DNA of 45,131 bases, taken from contig JAOUFG010000008.1 in NCBI GenBank assembly GCA_029858345.1, positions 1-45,131 on the forward strand, given 5' to 3'. Origin of the DNA: Phycisphaerae bacterium (GTDB lineage Bacteria; Planctomycetota; Phycisphaerae; Sedimentisphaerales; Anaerohalosphaeraceae). A program made the translations under genes and the position numbers. Positions within the stretch are counted from its first letter, which is position 1, and every line of letters begins with the position of its first letter. Of this stretch, positions 33,286-42,445 are shown in pieces. The notes under the pieces are model-generated. The model worked only from the letters and a program-made list of their open reading frames with translations, did no database searches and was not told the origin of the DNA.

Positions 33286-35158
33286 TCGCTGGACCTTTCG
33301 CTGTTTCAACCAGCCCCTCTTCTGCGGTGACCGGTATGAGAATATGAAAAGCGGCACCTTGGTGAAGCCCGTTGCTTTCTGCCCAGATGCGGCCTTTCAT
33401 TGCTGTTACGGTGTTTGCGCACCAATGCAGCCCGATGCCTGTCAGCCCTTTTCGTTTGGAGGATGCGCCCCGTTCAAAAATTTGCTGGATTTTTTCCGCC
33501 GGAACCCCGGCACCGTTATCCTGAATTGTCCAGTGCAGCATCGGTTTATCGTCAATGGTTTCAATTTTCGTATGAATGTGAATTTTACGGTAGATGGGGT
33601 TTTCTCTTTCCAGGGACTCTGCGGCGTTGATCAACAGATTTTGCAGAATCTGGATAAATGTCGTCGGCTCGACCGGAATGACCGGAAGTTTCTTGATGCC
33701 GGAATCGATGGAGATGCGGCATCCATTCCTGAAGGACTCGGGTATGATATCCAGTGCATTGTTGAGCAGTTTCGACGGCTCAATGAACTGGACGGGTTTA
33801 TCTTCTTTGCCGAAGGTACGCTGCAGATTCAGCATATCTTCGATTTGAAAAACCTGATCAGCCAGGTCGTCCAAGCCCGACACCATTTCGTTCAGATTTG
33901 TCAGAACGTCCTGGAACGTTAAATCAACGAAGCGCATCAGGTCTTTGCGCCGCTCGTGATCCAGGGCATTTTGCTGTAATTCTGTTTGTGCCTGTTCGAG
34001 GTTTTTCAAGGGAATGGATTTAAACTGGTCCTTAATCCGTTCAATCCGCGTTGTGATCGGGCTGAGTGCGTTGCGAACATTATGCAGAATGCCGGAAGAC
34101 ATTTCAGTAACACCCGAAAGATAGGATTTTTCCATCAGCTTGACTTGGGCATTTTGGAGACGCAGGCACATTTCATTGAACTCGTTGGCCAGGGTTCCGA
34201 TCTCATCCTTACGGGATAGCGCCAGAATGTCTTTGCTTCTGCTGGGATGCTCTACGTTAACAACATACTTAATCAGTTTGATGATCGGATTGACAACAAT
34301 ACACTGCAATAACCAGGTCAGCAGCAGCAGCACGACGACGCCGGCCACAATTTTGCCGCAGAGTGTCATCATCATGACCTGAAGACTTTGCCGTGTGATG
34401 CTGCGATCCTGAAAGTATTTTATTAATAATACGGGCTGTTTTTGGTAATCATACAACACGGCGGACGCCTGAAGGAGTTCTTTGCCGAGCGGGATCAGGT
34501 CAAACGGATCGGTATCGCTGATACGACTGACAATTTCCTTGTTCTGGCCGATAAGCTGTTGGGGCTTTAAGAGGTCCCATTCGAAACTTAACTGGAGCTG
34601 ATTTCGAAGGGCCTCAAGGCGTTTTGTGTTTAAGATGCGTCCGGCGACGACGGTTCCCTCAACGGTCCGGCTCAGAGGTGATTTTGTGACGGGAGCGGAA
34701 ATAACGAGCCACAACCGACCCTGGTGACAGGCCAGTGCTTTGCGGGAGGAACCGGGGATATTTTTATTAATGAGGGGATTCTCAGCGGCAAAAAGAAAGG
34801 TGTCGATGTCGAGATCTGTACCGTCCGTTTTTTCACCGACCCGCTTCCAGGTATTGTTGTAAACAGCCAGAAAATCCATATTGAGACTGGATACGAACGC
34901 ATCGTTCAGGTCGGGCGAGGGGTGTGTTAGCTTCGCGTATAACTGTCCTGATTTGCTCCACGAGGAAAGGTTGCGGTGCAGTTCAGAAAGCGACGTCTGG
35001 ATCGCATTCTTGCAGCGATACAGATTTTCTATGGCCTGCTGCTGTTCCTGTCGTGACAATTCCGGAACGACAACCTTTTTTAATACAAAAAACTCCAGGC
35101 CTGCATAACAGCAGAGCATGGCGAGTAATACAATCAGGATTCTTTCGCGTAATGACAT
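33272..35158 (-). CDS. CHASE4-like sensor histidine kinase
   Basis: A 628-residue membrane kinase. Membrane segments at about 5-28 and 262-286 frame an outside sensor part of about 230 residues (CHASE4-like: ELHRNLSSWSKSG ... NNTWKRVGEKTDG). HAMP (about 288-340), a HisKA-like helix with His359 in GILHNVRNALSPI, and an HATPase with DNGAGVPAEKIQQIFERGAS and GIGLHWCANTV follow. The ligand is unknown. The frame is open from 35197; ATG at 35158 begins the first membrane segment and is a more natural start. It is transcribed just ahead of the REC-kinase hybrid. Confidence 0.82.
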   Translation of the reverse strand: MSLRERILIVLLAMLCCYAGLEFFVLKKVVVPELSRQEQQQAIENLYRCKNAIQTSLSELHRNLSSWSKSGQLYAKLTHPSPDLNDAFVSSLNMDFLAVYNNTWKRVGEKTDGTDLDIDTFLFAAENPLINKNIPGSSRKALACHQGRLWLVISAPVTKSPLSRTVEGTVVAGRILNTKRLEALRNQLQLSFEWDLLKPQQLIGQNKEIVSRISDTDPFDLIPLGKELLQASAVLYDYQKQPVLLIKYFQDRSITRQSLQVMMMTLCGKIVAGVVVLLLLTWLLQCIVVNPIIKLIKYVVNVEHPSRSKDILALSRKDEIGTLANEFNEMCLRLQNAQVKLMEKSYLSGVTEMSSGILHNVRNALSPITTRIERIKDQFKSIPLKNLEQAQTELQQNALDHERRKDLMRFVDLTFQDVLTNLNEMVSGLDDLADQVFQIEDMLNLQRTFGKEDKPVQFIEPSKLLNNALDIIPESFRNGCRISIDSGIKKLPVIPVEPTTFIQILQNLLINAAESLERENPIYRKIHIHTKIETIDDKPMLHWTIQDNGAGVPAEKIQQIFERGASSKRKGLTGIGLHWCANTVTAMKGRIWAESNGLHQGAAFHILIPVTAEEGLVETAKGPANESE

Positions 35159-35334
35159 AGCGAATCTTCTTATTTTTAAGTCTATTGCATGCCACAATCT
35201 TTATTGAATATCGGTGAAAGAGGATAAAGGATTTCCGTTCGAATCGGTGGGCCGATAAAAAAGATACGGAGACAAAAGAATTCAAGACGATATTTTATGA
35301 AAATTTTTTATCTCAAGAGATTGTCCGATAATGT

Positions 35335-36045
35335 TCAAGGCAGGGGGACATCCGCCCGCGTCTTTTCCGGTAATAGTGTAAGTGTTAGAATGTTGTTTTT
35401 GAGGGTGAAATGGGTAATTCGTACTAGGTGATCCGAAATCCAAAACACAGGATCAAACGGTTCGTTCAGAATGATTGCTTGAACGATGTGTTCAACTTCC
35501 GGGTCATCTTTGAAACCGTCCCGGTTATCATCGAGCGCTTTTTGGCTCAGTTTGGAAACAAGCGTCGTCACCGGTACCATACCGAGGTGAACCGATTGTA
35601 TATTCATGCATATTTGTTGATTGGCGTCCATGGTCGGAATCGCCAGAATCGAAAGAACCGAGGACACCCCCTTGTATTTGAGGGTTCCCATGAGCAGTAT
35701 GGAGCGGTCCGCAAAAATGATGTTGGGCTGTTGCAGGGAGAGCGGTCCCAATTGCTGTATCCAGTCGAGGCGGCTGATAATGTCATTGAGTCCCTGCTGC
35801 TCGATGATTAAATCAAACGGTTTATCCAGTTGCACCTGGTTGAAAAATTCCGGTCCAAGTTTATGGGTCAGATAAAGACTGACCTGTTGGGAGTTTTCCG
35901 GACGGAGCGGTTGGTAAGCTTTGGGTTTGTGCAAAATCAGAATGATTATTCCAATCAGTACACCCAACCCGACCGCACCGAGCCCCCAAAACCGGAAAGC
36001 CCTGTCTGATTTTCGATGATTGACTTTGGCGTTCTCTTTTTTCAC
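35335..36045 (-). CDS. Uncharacterised single-pass membrane protein
   Basis: A 236-residue protein I do not recognise. A basic N-terminus (KKENAKVNHRKSDRAFR) precedes one membrane segment (about 20-40, LGAVGLGVLIGIIILIL). The remaining 190 residues lie outside the cytoplasm and have a mixed alpha/beta pattern, for example FDLIIEQQGLNDIISRL and KYKGVSSVLSILAIP. It is vaguely reminiscent of DUF2140/YpmS-like proteins, which is weak. The start is a GTG with a GAGAG motif upstream. It sits downstream of no clear operon partner and is divergent from pyrF; a 176-base gap separates it from the kinase start. Confidence 0.6.
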   Translation of the reverse strand: MKKENAKVNHRKSDRAFRFWGLGAVGLGVLIGIIILILHKPKAYQPLRPENSQQVSLYLTHKLGPEFFNQVQLDKPFDLIIEQQGLNDIISRLDWIQQLGPLSLQQPNIIFADRSILLMGTLKYKGVSSVLSILAIPTMDANQQICMNIQSVHLGMVPVTTLVSKLSQKALDDNRDGFKDDPEVEHIVQAIILNEPFDPVFWISDHLVRITHFTLKNNILTLTLLPEKTRADVPLP

Positions 36046-36066
36046 AGCATACTCTCAAATTGATAC

Positions 36067-36095
36067 TTGCTCTGTTAAGGTATTCAGATTATAGT
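36067..36095 (+). promoter_or_regulatory. Likely promoter of the pyrF-murD-men-mur cluster
   Basis: TTGCTC (36067-36072), a 17-base spacer and TATAGT (36090-36095). It lies about 60 bases before the pyrF start and is divergent from the membrane protein gene. Confidence 0.5.
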
Positions 36096-36155
36096 AAACT
36101 CTCTTTATGATTAAAGCATAATATTGTCGGAATAAATATCTTGAAAGGAATTACA

Positions 36156-37097
36156 GTGGCGAGCCATTTTGCAGATCGTTTATCGGAAGCCGTGAAAAAG
36201 AAGAGCACCCCTCTGGTGGTCGGACTGGATCCCGTTTACAATCGTTTGCCGGAACAGATTCGCAACAACCCCCATATGAATGACGAAACGGATGTTGCAG
36301 CCTCCGTCGATGCGTTTTTTGAGTTTTGCTCCCGAACCCTCAAAGTGGTGGCTCCCCTGGTACCGGCGGTCAAAATCAACATTGCTTATTTTGAGCGCTA
36401 TTTATGGGACGGTTTGGAAACATATTACAACTTAGTCTCCGAGGCCGAGTCGTTGGGGGTGGAAGTGATTGGCGACGTGAAACGCGGCGACATCGGCCAT
36501 ACCGCGCAGGCATACGCCGAAGCCCATCTTCAGAATCCCGAGTTTACGGAGACGGAAGGCATTATTACCCCGGATGCGATTACCATCAATGGTTTTGCCG
36601 GAGCCGACGGCATTGTTCCTTTCGCGGATATAGCTTCCGAGCAAGGCAAAGGCGTGTTTGTCTGGGTACGCGCCAGCAATCCAAGTGCCGGCGCAATCCA
36701 GGACTTTGCGGATGCTTCCGGCGTTAAAATGTATGAAAAACTGGCAGAAGCGGTCGGGGAGATCGCCAATCAGAGTAAACGGTTGGGTGCCAGCGGTTAC
36801 AGTAATGTCGGCATGGTTGTCGGCGGAACCAGTCCGGAGGTTACGACCGCGCTACGGCAGCGTTATCCGAAATGCTGGTTCTTAGTGCCGGGATTCGGTT
36901 CGCAGGGGGCGTCAGCGGCGGATTGTATTCGCTTTTGCAATCGGGACGGGCTTGGGGCATTGATCAATGCGTCCCGCTCGATCATTTATGCCTTTGATGA
37001 CCCCAAATACAAAGATCAGTTTGGTGATAATTGGGAAAAATGTATCGAACAGGCTGCGATTGACGCCAAAATGGAGTTGGCTAAAGTGCGGGTTTGA
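36156..37097 (+). CDS. pyrF: Orotidine 5'-phosphate decarboxylase (type 2)
   Basis: A 313-residue cytoplasmic enzyme of pyrimidine synthesis that turns OMP into UMP. The long form, as in mycobacteria and planctomycetes, is seen: STPLVVGLDPVYNRLPEQI near the N-terminus and the catalytic segment GDVKRGDIGHTAQAYAEAHL. The active-site Lys and Asp of DVKRGDIG are intact. GTG at 36156 is chosen because AAAGGA lies at normal spacing; the frame is open to a TTG five codons upstream. It starts the cluster that continues with murD 22 bases later. Confidence 0.93.
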   Translation: MASHFADRLSEAVKKKSTPLVVGLDPVYNRLPEQIRNNPHMNDETDVAASVDAFFEFCSRTLKVVAPLVPAVKINIAYFERYLWDGLETYYNLVSEAESLGVEVIGDVKRGDIGHTAQAYAEAHLQNPEFTETEGIITPDAITINGFAGADGIVPFADIASEQGKGVFVWVRASNPSAGAIQDFADASGVKMYEKLAEAVGEIANQSKRLGASGYSNVGMVVGGTSPEVTTALRQRYPKCWFLVPGFGSQGASAADCIRFCNRDGLGALINASRSIIYAFDDPKYKDQFGDNWEKCIEQAAIDAKMELAKVRV

Positions 37098-37119
37098 TAC
37101 TAACAGGATACTGAAGCCG

Positions 37120-38493
37120 ATGGATCGGATGTTTTTTCAGGATAAGCGGGTTGTGATTATGGGCCTGGGCCGTTTTGGTGGCGGCCTTGATTCGGCCTTG
37201 TTTGCGGCTAAGGCGGGGGCGAGGGTTCTCGTGACCGACCTTGCTGGCCGGAACGATCTTGAAGATGCGATCTGTGAACTGAAGGATTACGATATTGAAT
37301 ATCGCTTAGGCGAACACTGTGAAGATAATTTTCATAACGCCGATGTTCTGATTGTCAATCCCGCCGTTCCCCCGGACAACAAGTTCGTCAAAATAACCCG
37401 CAAAGCCGGTGGATTGGTGACGTCTCAGATGGAACTGTTCTTCCAGATGTGCCCGGCCCGTATTGTCGGCATCACCGGCGCCAATGGAAAAAGTACAACC
37501 ACGTCGCTTACCGCGCATTTGTTGAAGTCGGCATGCGCCCAGCAGGGCATCGGGTACAAAAATGTCTGGCTGGGCGGCAATATCGGCTATCTGCCGCTGC
37601 TGGACATTGTGGACCAAATTCGGGACGATGATTTGGTTGTTTTGGAAATCAGCAATTTTCAGTTGGAACAGCTTGCTCAAATTCAGGCCGCTCCCGACAT
37701 CGCGCTGATTACTAACTTGACGGCGAATCACCTTGACCGGCATGGCACGTTCGAGTGCTACTGTTGCGTCAAGGAAGGCATTTTCAAATATCAAAAGACC
37801 GGGGAGACCGCTCCGGTGATATCAATTTTCAATGCCGAAGACGACATCACGCGAGCGTGGTATCAGAAATATCTCAACGACCCCGGACGAAAATGCCTGG
37901 CGTTCAGCGCGGATGATGTGCCGGACGAGTACAGGCAGGCGTTCCGGTTGCCGGGGCGAGCCAATCTATCAAATCTTGCGGCGGCTTTAACGATTGTGTC
38001 CTGTTTTGACATTGAGTCGGGTTGTATCGCCGGGGCGATTGAAGCGTTTGAGGGATTGCCGCACCGATGTCAGTTTGTCGCCGAGACGAACGGGGTTTGC
38101 TGGTATGATGACTCCAAGGCCACGACTCCGGTCAGTACGATGGCGGCCCTGAACGGGATCGACGAACCGAAGATTCTTATTGCCGGCGGTTACGACAAGC
38201 AAATCAGTTTTGCGGAATTAGGCGTTTGTATCGCCAAGCGGGCAAAGGCAGTTGTGCTGATCGGCCAGACGGCTCCGAAGATCGCCGAGGCCGTCAAATC
38301 CGTCGGTCCGTCGGACTGTGCCGTTCGGTATGCAGATTCGATGGAGCAGGCGGTTGCTGTTTCTGCCGAACTTGCCGAACTCGGTGATGTTGTACTAATG
38401 AGTCCGGCGTGTGCCAGTTACGATATGTTCAAAAACTACACCCAGCGTGCCGAGGCATTTGTCGATGCTGTCAAATCGCTGCCGCGGCATTAA
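37120..38493 (+). CDS. murD: UDP-N-acetylmuramoylalanine-D-glutamate ligase
   Basis: A 457-residue cytoplasmic ligase adding D-glutamate to UDP-MurNAc-L-Ala. The N-terminal Rossmann-like part reads VVIMGLGRFGGG; the ATP loop is GITGANGKSTTTSL (Lys124). EISNFQLEQL and NLTANHLDRHG are Mur-ligase central motifs, and WYDDSKATTPVSTMAAL and ILIAGGYDK the C-terminal ones. Normal length. I set the start at the ATG at 37120, since an upstream frame reaches into pyrF. AGGA lies about 12 bases upstream. Confidence 0.93.
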   Translation: MDRMFFQDKRVVIMGLGRFGGGLDSALFAAKAGARVLVTDLAGRNDLEDAICELKDYDIEYRLGEHCEDNFHNADVLIVNPAVPPDNKFVKITRKAGGLVTSQMELFFQMCPARIVGITGANGKSTTTSLTAHLLKSACAQQGIGYKNVWLGGNIGYLPLLDIVDQIRDDDLVVLEISNFQLEQLAQIQAAPDIALITNLTANHLDRHGTFECYCCVKEGIFKYQKTGETAPVISIFNAEDDITRAWYQKYLNDPGRKCLAFSADDVPDEYRQAFRLPGRANLSNLAAALTIVSCFDIESGCIAGAIEAFEGLPHRCQFVAETNGVCWYDDSKATTPVSTMAALNGIDEPKILIAGGYDKQISFAELGVCIAKRAKAVVLIGQTAPKIAEAVKSVGPSDCAVRYADSMEQAVAVSAELAELGDVVLMSPACASYDMFKNYTQRAEAFVDAVKSLPRH

Positions 38494-38511
38494 TTCGATG
38501 AGGATATAAAA

Positions 38512-39438
38512 ATGCAGGAAATTGTCATGAAAACACCGCAAAGTCAGGTCAAAGCATGGATTCAGGCATCCCGTCCGTTTTCGTTTACCGCGTCGATGGC
38601 GCCGGTCTTTCTCGGCGCCGCGCTTGTTCCGTTTCTGGAGCAATCCGCCCGATGGGAACTGATGCCGCTGATTGTCATCGCATCGCTGTTGATCCATGCG
38701 GCGACGAATATGGTTAGTGAATATTTCGATTATGTCAAGGGCGTTGACCGCCCGGACACCCACGGCGGCAGCCGGGTGATCGTTGATAAGCTATTGAGAC
38801 CCAAACAGGTGTTTTGGGGCAGTATTGTTCTGTTTGGTATTACGGCGTGTATCGGTCTGGTCTTTGTTGCCATTTGCGGCTGGCCGATTTTGCTGCTGGG
38901 GCTTATCGGCATCCTTGGCGGTTTTTTCTACACCGCCACACCGGTCGGTTACAAATATCTCGGTCTTGGCGACCTGCTCGTCTTTATCCTGATGGGGCCG
39001 TTGATGGTCATCGGCAGTTTCTACGTCCTGACGGATACCTATCAAAACGAAGTGCTTTTGATTTCGTTGCCGGTGGGATGTCTGGTCGCGGCGATTCTTT
39101 CGGGCAATAATCTTCGTGACATTCTGCATGACACACAGGCAGGCATTAACAGTACGGCTTCGGTTTTGGGCCACCGCTTGGCTCGTGTGGAATACAGCGG
39201 CCTTGTGGTTGGCGCTTATGTTGTGACCGTGGGGATGATTGCGTTCGGCGTTCTTCCGTTGTGGTCGGTGCTGACGCTGCTGACCGTTCCGGCCGCGGTG
39301 AAAAACATTAAGGCCGCAATGCAAAGCAATCTTCAAAGCCCGGAGCAGATTGCGTCACTGGACGTACAGACGGCGCAACTGCATTTGCCGTTCGGGGTAC
39401 TGCTGATGATTTCCGTGTTGTTGGGGGCGTTTTTGTGA
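38512..39438 (+). CDS. menA: Menaquinone prenyltransferase of the UbiA family
   Basis: A 308-residue integral membrane enzyme with about eight to nine segments that attaches the polyprenyl chain to 1,4-dihydroxy-2-naphthoate. The aspartate-rich motifs are NMVSEYFDYVKGVDRPDTHG and NNLRDILHDTQAGI. The distance pattern and the second motif favour MenA over UbiA or protohaem transferase. GAGGA lies at normal spacing before the ATG at 38512. It overlaps the next gene by four bases (GTGA), implying cotranslation. Neighbouring ubiE catalyses the final methylation, which supports MenA. Confidence 0.9.
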   Translation: MQEIVMKTPQSQVKAWIQASRPFSFTASMAPVFLGAALVPFLEQSARWELMPLIVIASLLIHAATNMVSEYFDYVKGVDRPDTHGGSRVIVDKLLRPKQVFWGSIVLFGITACIGLVFVAICGWPILLLGLIGILGGFFYTATPVGYKYLGLGDLLVFILMGPLMVIGSFYVLTDTYQNEVLLISLPVGCLVAAILSGNNLRDILHDTQAGINSTASVLGHRLARVEYSGLVVGAYVVTVGMIAFGVLPLWSVLTLLTVPAAVKNIKAAMQSNLQSPEQIASLDVQTAQLHLPFGVLLMISVLLGAFL

Positions 39439-40052
39439 AAGCGATCTGGGTTACAGTATCGATTGCTGCTGCGGCTTTTTTTGTCCTTTTTGGTCCATGG
39501 ACAAAAGCAGCGGTTTCTTTCTTCCCGATGATGACGTTAACGGCGTTTCTGCTGGCGTCTGTGTCGTTCATTTTGGACAGAAAGAGTACAGGCGGAATCT
39601 ATGCTTTTAAGCCGGTTTATATTCCTGTCGGACTTATCGCGGCGGCTGTTTTGTACAGCATGTTTTGGGTGGGGCATTTTGTGTCAATTCATATCCTGCC
39701 GTTTGCCGCTTCTCAGGTGGAATCAATCTATACCATTCGTGCTAATCAAAAGCCGTGGCTGATTGCGGCACTGCTGTTTTTTATCATCGGTCCGGCCGAG
39801 GAAATCTTCTGGCGTGGGTTTGTGCAGCGGCGATTGTCGAAAAGATGGGGGCTGTTTGTCGCCCTCATTGCCGCGGCGGCGATTTACACGCTGGTGCATG
39901 TCTGGTCGTTGAATTTGATGCTGATCGCCGCGGCGGGTTTGTGCGGTGTCTTCTGGGGACTGTTATTTGCCGTCACCGGCAATGTATGGCCCTGTATTAT
40001 TTCTCACGCGGCCTGGGATGTTGTGATTTTTATTCTGCTGCCGATTAAATGA
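39435..40052 (+). CDS. CPBP-family intramembrane metalloprotease
   Basis: A 205-residue polytopic membrane protein of the CPBP/Rce1 (ABI) family. The first motif is GPAEEIFWRGFVQRRLSKRW with the catalytic EExxxR pattern; the second His is in LVHVWSLNLM; a third motif is ISHAAWDVVIFIL. Such proteases process small proteins or peptides at the membrane; the substrate is unknown. It uses a GTG start overlapping the menA stop and shares an ATGA overlap with ubiE, so it is translationally coupled between two menaquinone genes. A link with menaquinone synthesis is suggested by position only. Confidence 0.8.
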   Translation: MKAIWVTVSIAAAAFFVLFGPWTKAAVSFFPMMTLTAFLLASVSFILDRKSTGGIYAFKPVYIPVGLIAAAVLYSMFWVGHFVSIHILPFAASQVESIYTIRANQKPWLIAALLFFIIGPAEEIFWRGFVQRRLSKRWGLFVALIAAAAIYTLVHVWSLNLMLIAAAGLCGVFWGLLFAVTGNVWPCIISHAAWDVVIFILLPIK

Positions 40053-40762
40053 ATAAGCCCAAAATAAAATATGACTTTGACGAGATTTCTGCTCAATATG
40101 ACCGGTGCAATCACCTGTTCAGTTTCGGGATTGATCATCTTTGGCGCAGGCATCTGGTTACGAGTGTCAATGCCCATCCGCGGCAGCATGTGCTGGACCT
40201 GTGCTGCGGTACGGGCGATGTTGTGTTCAGTTTTCTAAAGCATGGTTCGGTCGGGCATGTGACGGGGTTGGATATCAGCGAACGGATGATCGACCTGGCC
40301 CAGGAAAAACAGATTCGCTTCAGCGGTAATCCACGGATGCGGAACAAAATCCTTTCATGGAAGGTTGCCGACGCGGTCCAGACCGGGCTTGAGTCGAACA
40401 CGTTTGATTTTGTGACCTGTGCGTTCGGGATTCGTAATATCCCGGATCGGGCGGCGGCCCTGAAGGAGATGTGTCGAGTCCTGAAACCAAAGGGAAAACT
40501 CTGCATCCTTGAGTTCTCGCTTCCGTCCAATCCGCTCCTGCGTGGGCCGTATCAATTCTACCTTGGCCGGATAATGCCGCTGCTTGGCAAATGGATTGTC
40601 GGGGGGAAAGAACCGCTGCAATACCTGTCACAATCCATCCGGCACTGGCACAACGAGGTCCATTTTTCAACGGAACTGAGCCAGGCCGGTTTTAAGCTGA
40701 TTCGCAAGACCCCATTGACCTGCGGCCTTGCCGCATTGTGGGTCGCCGCAAAAAACGGATGA
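40049..40762 (+). CDS. ubiE: Demethylmenaquinone methyltransferase
   Basis: A 237-residue SAM-dependent class I methyltransferase, UbiE/MenG family, last step of menaquinone (or ubiquinone) synthesis. The N-terminal IKYDFDEISAQYDRCNHLFS, the SAM loop VLDLCCGTGDVVFSFLKHG, then FDFVTCAFGIRNIPDRAAAL and GKLCILEFSLPSNPLLRG are the family hallmarks. With menA upstream, a menaquinone role is most likely. The four-base overlap with the CPBP gene means it is cotranslated. The next gene is murE, 221 bases on. Confidence 0.93.
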   Translation: MNKPKIKYDFDEISAQYDRCNHLFSFGIDHLWRRHLVTSVNAHPRQHVLDLCCGTGDVVFSFLKHGSVGHVTGLDISERMIDLAQEKQIRFSGNPRMRNKILSWKVADAVQTGLESNTFDFVTCAFGIRNIPDRAAALKEMCRVLKPKGKLCILEFSLPSNPLLRGPYQFYLGRIMPLLGKWIVGGKEPLQYLSQSIRHWHNEVHFSTELSQAGFKLIRKTPLTCGLAALWVAAKNG

Positions 40763-40884
40763 ATTGATCAGGCAAGAGGTTGATTCGGCCGGATTCGGCT
40801 CTTGAATAACATTTCGATGGCCGATAGAATATTTATAGTGGTCACGATTGAAAATTTCCGTTGGGTCGCGGCTATGTAGGGTTG

Positions 40885-40944
40885 TCCCGATGCATCGGGA
40901 TAAGTTACCACTTCGCCCGCGGGAATTTACTACCCTGAAGGGTA
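40885..40944. repeat. TCCCGATG hairpin repeat, copy 2, with a second hairpin
   Basis: TCCCGATGCATCGGGA (40885-40900) is a perfect palindrome. It is followed by TAAGTT, as in the copy at 18034, where the sequence reads TGAACTT. TACCCT (40931-40936) pairs with AGGGTA (40939-40944) further on. The element occupies the ubiE-murE spacer. Confidence 0.6.
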
Positions 40945-40983
40945 TAGTTTGGTACTCAAAACAGGTTTCACCGAGGATTTTTC

Positions 40984-42423
40984 ATGACATACACGCAGTT
41001 ATTGGCGCTGGTACAATCCAACGGGCTTGGCGTCTGTGCCGATTCCCGGCAGGTACGGCAGGGCGATGTCTTTGTTGCGGTGTGCGGTACGCAGGTTGAC
41101 GGTCACGATTATATCGACACGGCCCTGTCCCAAGGGGCCGCCTATGTCGTGACCCAGCGTCCGGTTGACGGCATTAACTCTGTCATTGTAGAGGACAGCG
41201 CTAAGGCACTTGGGCAACTGGCGCAGGCCTCCTGCGGCAATCCCAGTTCCAAACTGACCAATCTGGCTGTCACCGGGACCAACGGCAAAACCACCGTGAC
41301 CTATCTTGTCCGCTCGGTGATTGAACATATCGGGGCCAAGTGCGGTCTGATCGGCACCATCGAGTACAATACCGGCACAAGTTCGGTTCCCGCGCCGCTG
41401 ACGACTCCGGATGCTGTTACGATTGCACGGGCGGCGTCGGAAATGGTGCTGAATGGGGCGGATTATATGGTGGTCGAGGCCAGCAGTCATGCATTGAGCC
41501 AAAAGCGGCTTGCGGGCGTTTCTTTTACCGCCGCGGTGTTCACGAATTTAACCGGTGACCATCTGGACTATCACCATAACGAGGATGATTATCTGGATGC
41601 CAAGACGTTGCTGTTTACGGGTCTGCCGCCGCATGGGTTGGCAATCTTGAATTATGAATCGGACGAGGCCCACACCATCGCCGAAATCATCGAGCCGGCA
41701 ACACGGATTCTCTGGTATGGTATTGGCTGCGATGTTGACATCAGTGCGAAGGTGCATCGCATGGACGCGGCGGGAAGCGAATTCAGCATCATCTTTAATA
41801 ATTACAGTGAAAAAGTGAACACGCGGCTCCCCGGCAGGCACAACATCCAGAACTGCCTGGCGGCGGCGGGGCTTTGTCTTTCGACCGGGATCGGACTGCT
41901 TGAGGTTGCAAAAGGGCTGTCCGAATTGGAATGTGTCCCGGGGCGGCTGCAGCCGATACGATCTGAGAACACCGCCCGCGCAGGGCTTCAGGTGTTTGTG
42001 GATTACGCCCATACGGATGACGCATTAAAGAACGTCCTGAATACACTAAAGCCGTTATGCAAGGGCCGGCTGATTGTATTATTCGGTTGCGGCGGAGACC
42101 GGGACAAGACCAAGCGGCCCCGCATGGCCAGGGTGGCGGAAGAACTGGCCGATGTTGTTGTTGTTACCAGCGACAATCCACGCACCGAAGATGCCAACGC
42201 GATCATTGCGGATATTCTGGCGGGGTTTGGGAAAATAAAAAGGGGGCAGACACTTTTTATCGAGCCGGACCGGGCCGCGGCGATTCAGCTTGCCATCGAG
42301 AAGGCGGAATCGGGCGATATTGTGCTTCTGACGGGCAAGGGACACGAAGATTATCAGATTGTCGGAACCGAAAAAAGGCATTTCAGCGATTTCGAGCAAG
42401 CCCAAAAAGCTCTTCAAATGTAA
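40984..42423 (+). CDS. murE: UDP-MurNAc-tripeptide synthetase, diaminopimelate type
   Basis: A 479-residue cytoplasmic ligase adding the third stem residue. The ATP loop is TGTNGKTT (97-104). The domain has GLIGTIEYNTGTSSVPAPLT (where the UDP-MurNAc part binds), EASSHALSQKRLAGVSF and FTNLTGDHLDYH. The substrate motif is DNPR (397-400, SDNPRTEDANAI), which marks meso-diaminopimelate rather than lysine. This supports a DAP peptidoglycan. GAGGA lies upstream of the ATG at 40984. Length is normal. It lies in the murE-murF-mraY order of the dcw cluster. Confidence 0.95.
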   Translation: MTYTQLLALVQSNGLGVCADSRQVRQGDVFVAVCGTQVDGHDYIDTALSQGAAYVVTQRPVDGINSVIVEDSAKALGQLAQASCGNPSSKLTNLAVTGTNGKTTVTYLVRSVIEHIGAKCGLIGTIEYNTGTSSVPAPLTTPDAVTIARAASEMVLNGADYMVVEASSHALSQKRLAGVSFTAAVFTNLTGDHLDYHHNEDDYLDAKTLLFTGLPPHGLAILNYESDEAHTIAEIIEPATRILWYGIGCDVDISAKVHRMDAAGSEFSIIFNNYSEKVNTRLPGRHNIQNCLAAAGLCLSTGIGLLEVAKGLSELECVPGRLQPIRSENTARAGLQVFVDYAHTDDALKNVLNTLKPLCKGRLIVLFGCGGDRDKTKRPRMARVAEELADVVVVTSDNPRTEDANAIIADILAGFGKIKRGQTLFIEPDRAAAIQLAIEKAESGDIVLLTGKGHEDYQIVGTEKRHFSDFEQAQKALQM

Positions 42424-42445
42424 TATAAGGACTGTTGATACATAA

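Noticed and set aside
32419-33330. 303-codon plus-strand frame opposite the REC-kinase hybrid
   Set aside because: It mirrors a complete kinase gene with all conserved boxes; the plus-strand product resembles no known protein.
36967-37119. N-terminal extension of murD into pyrF
   Set aside because: The extra residues lie in the pyrF coding region and do not match the Mur ligase start; ATG at 37120 begins right before the first conserved motif.
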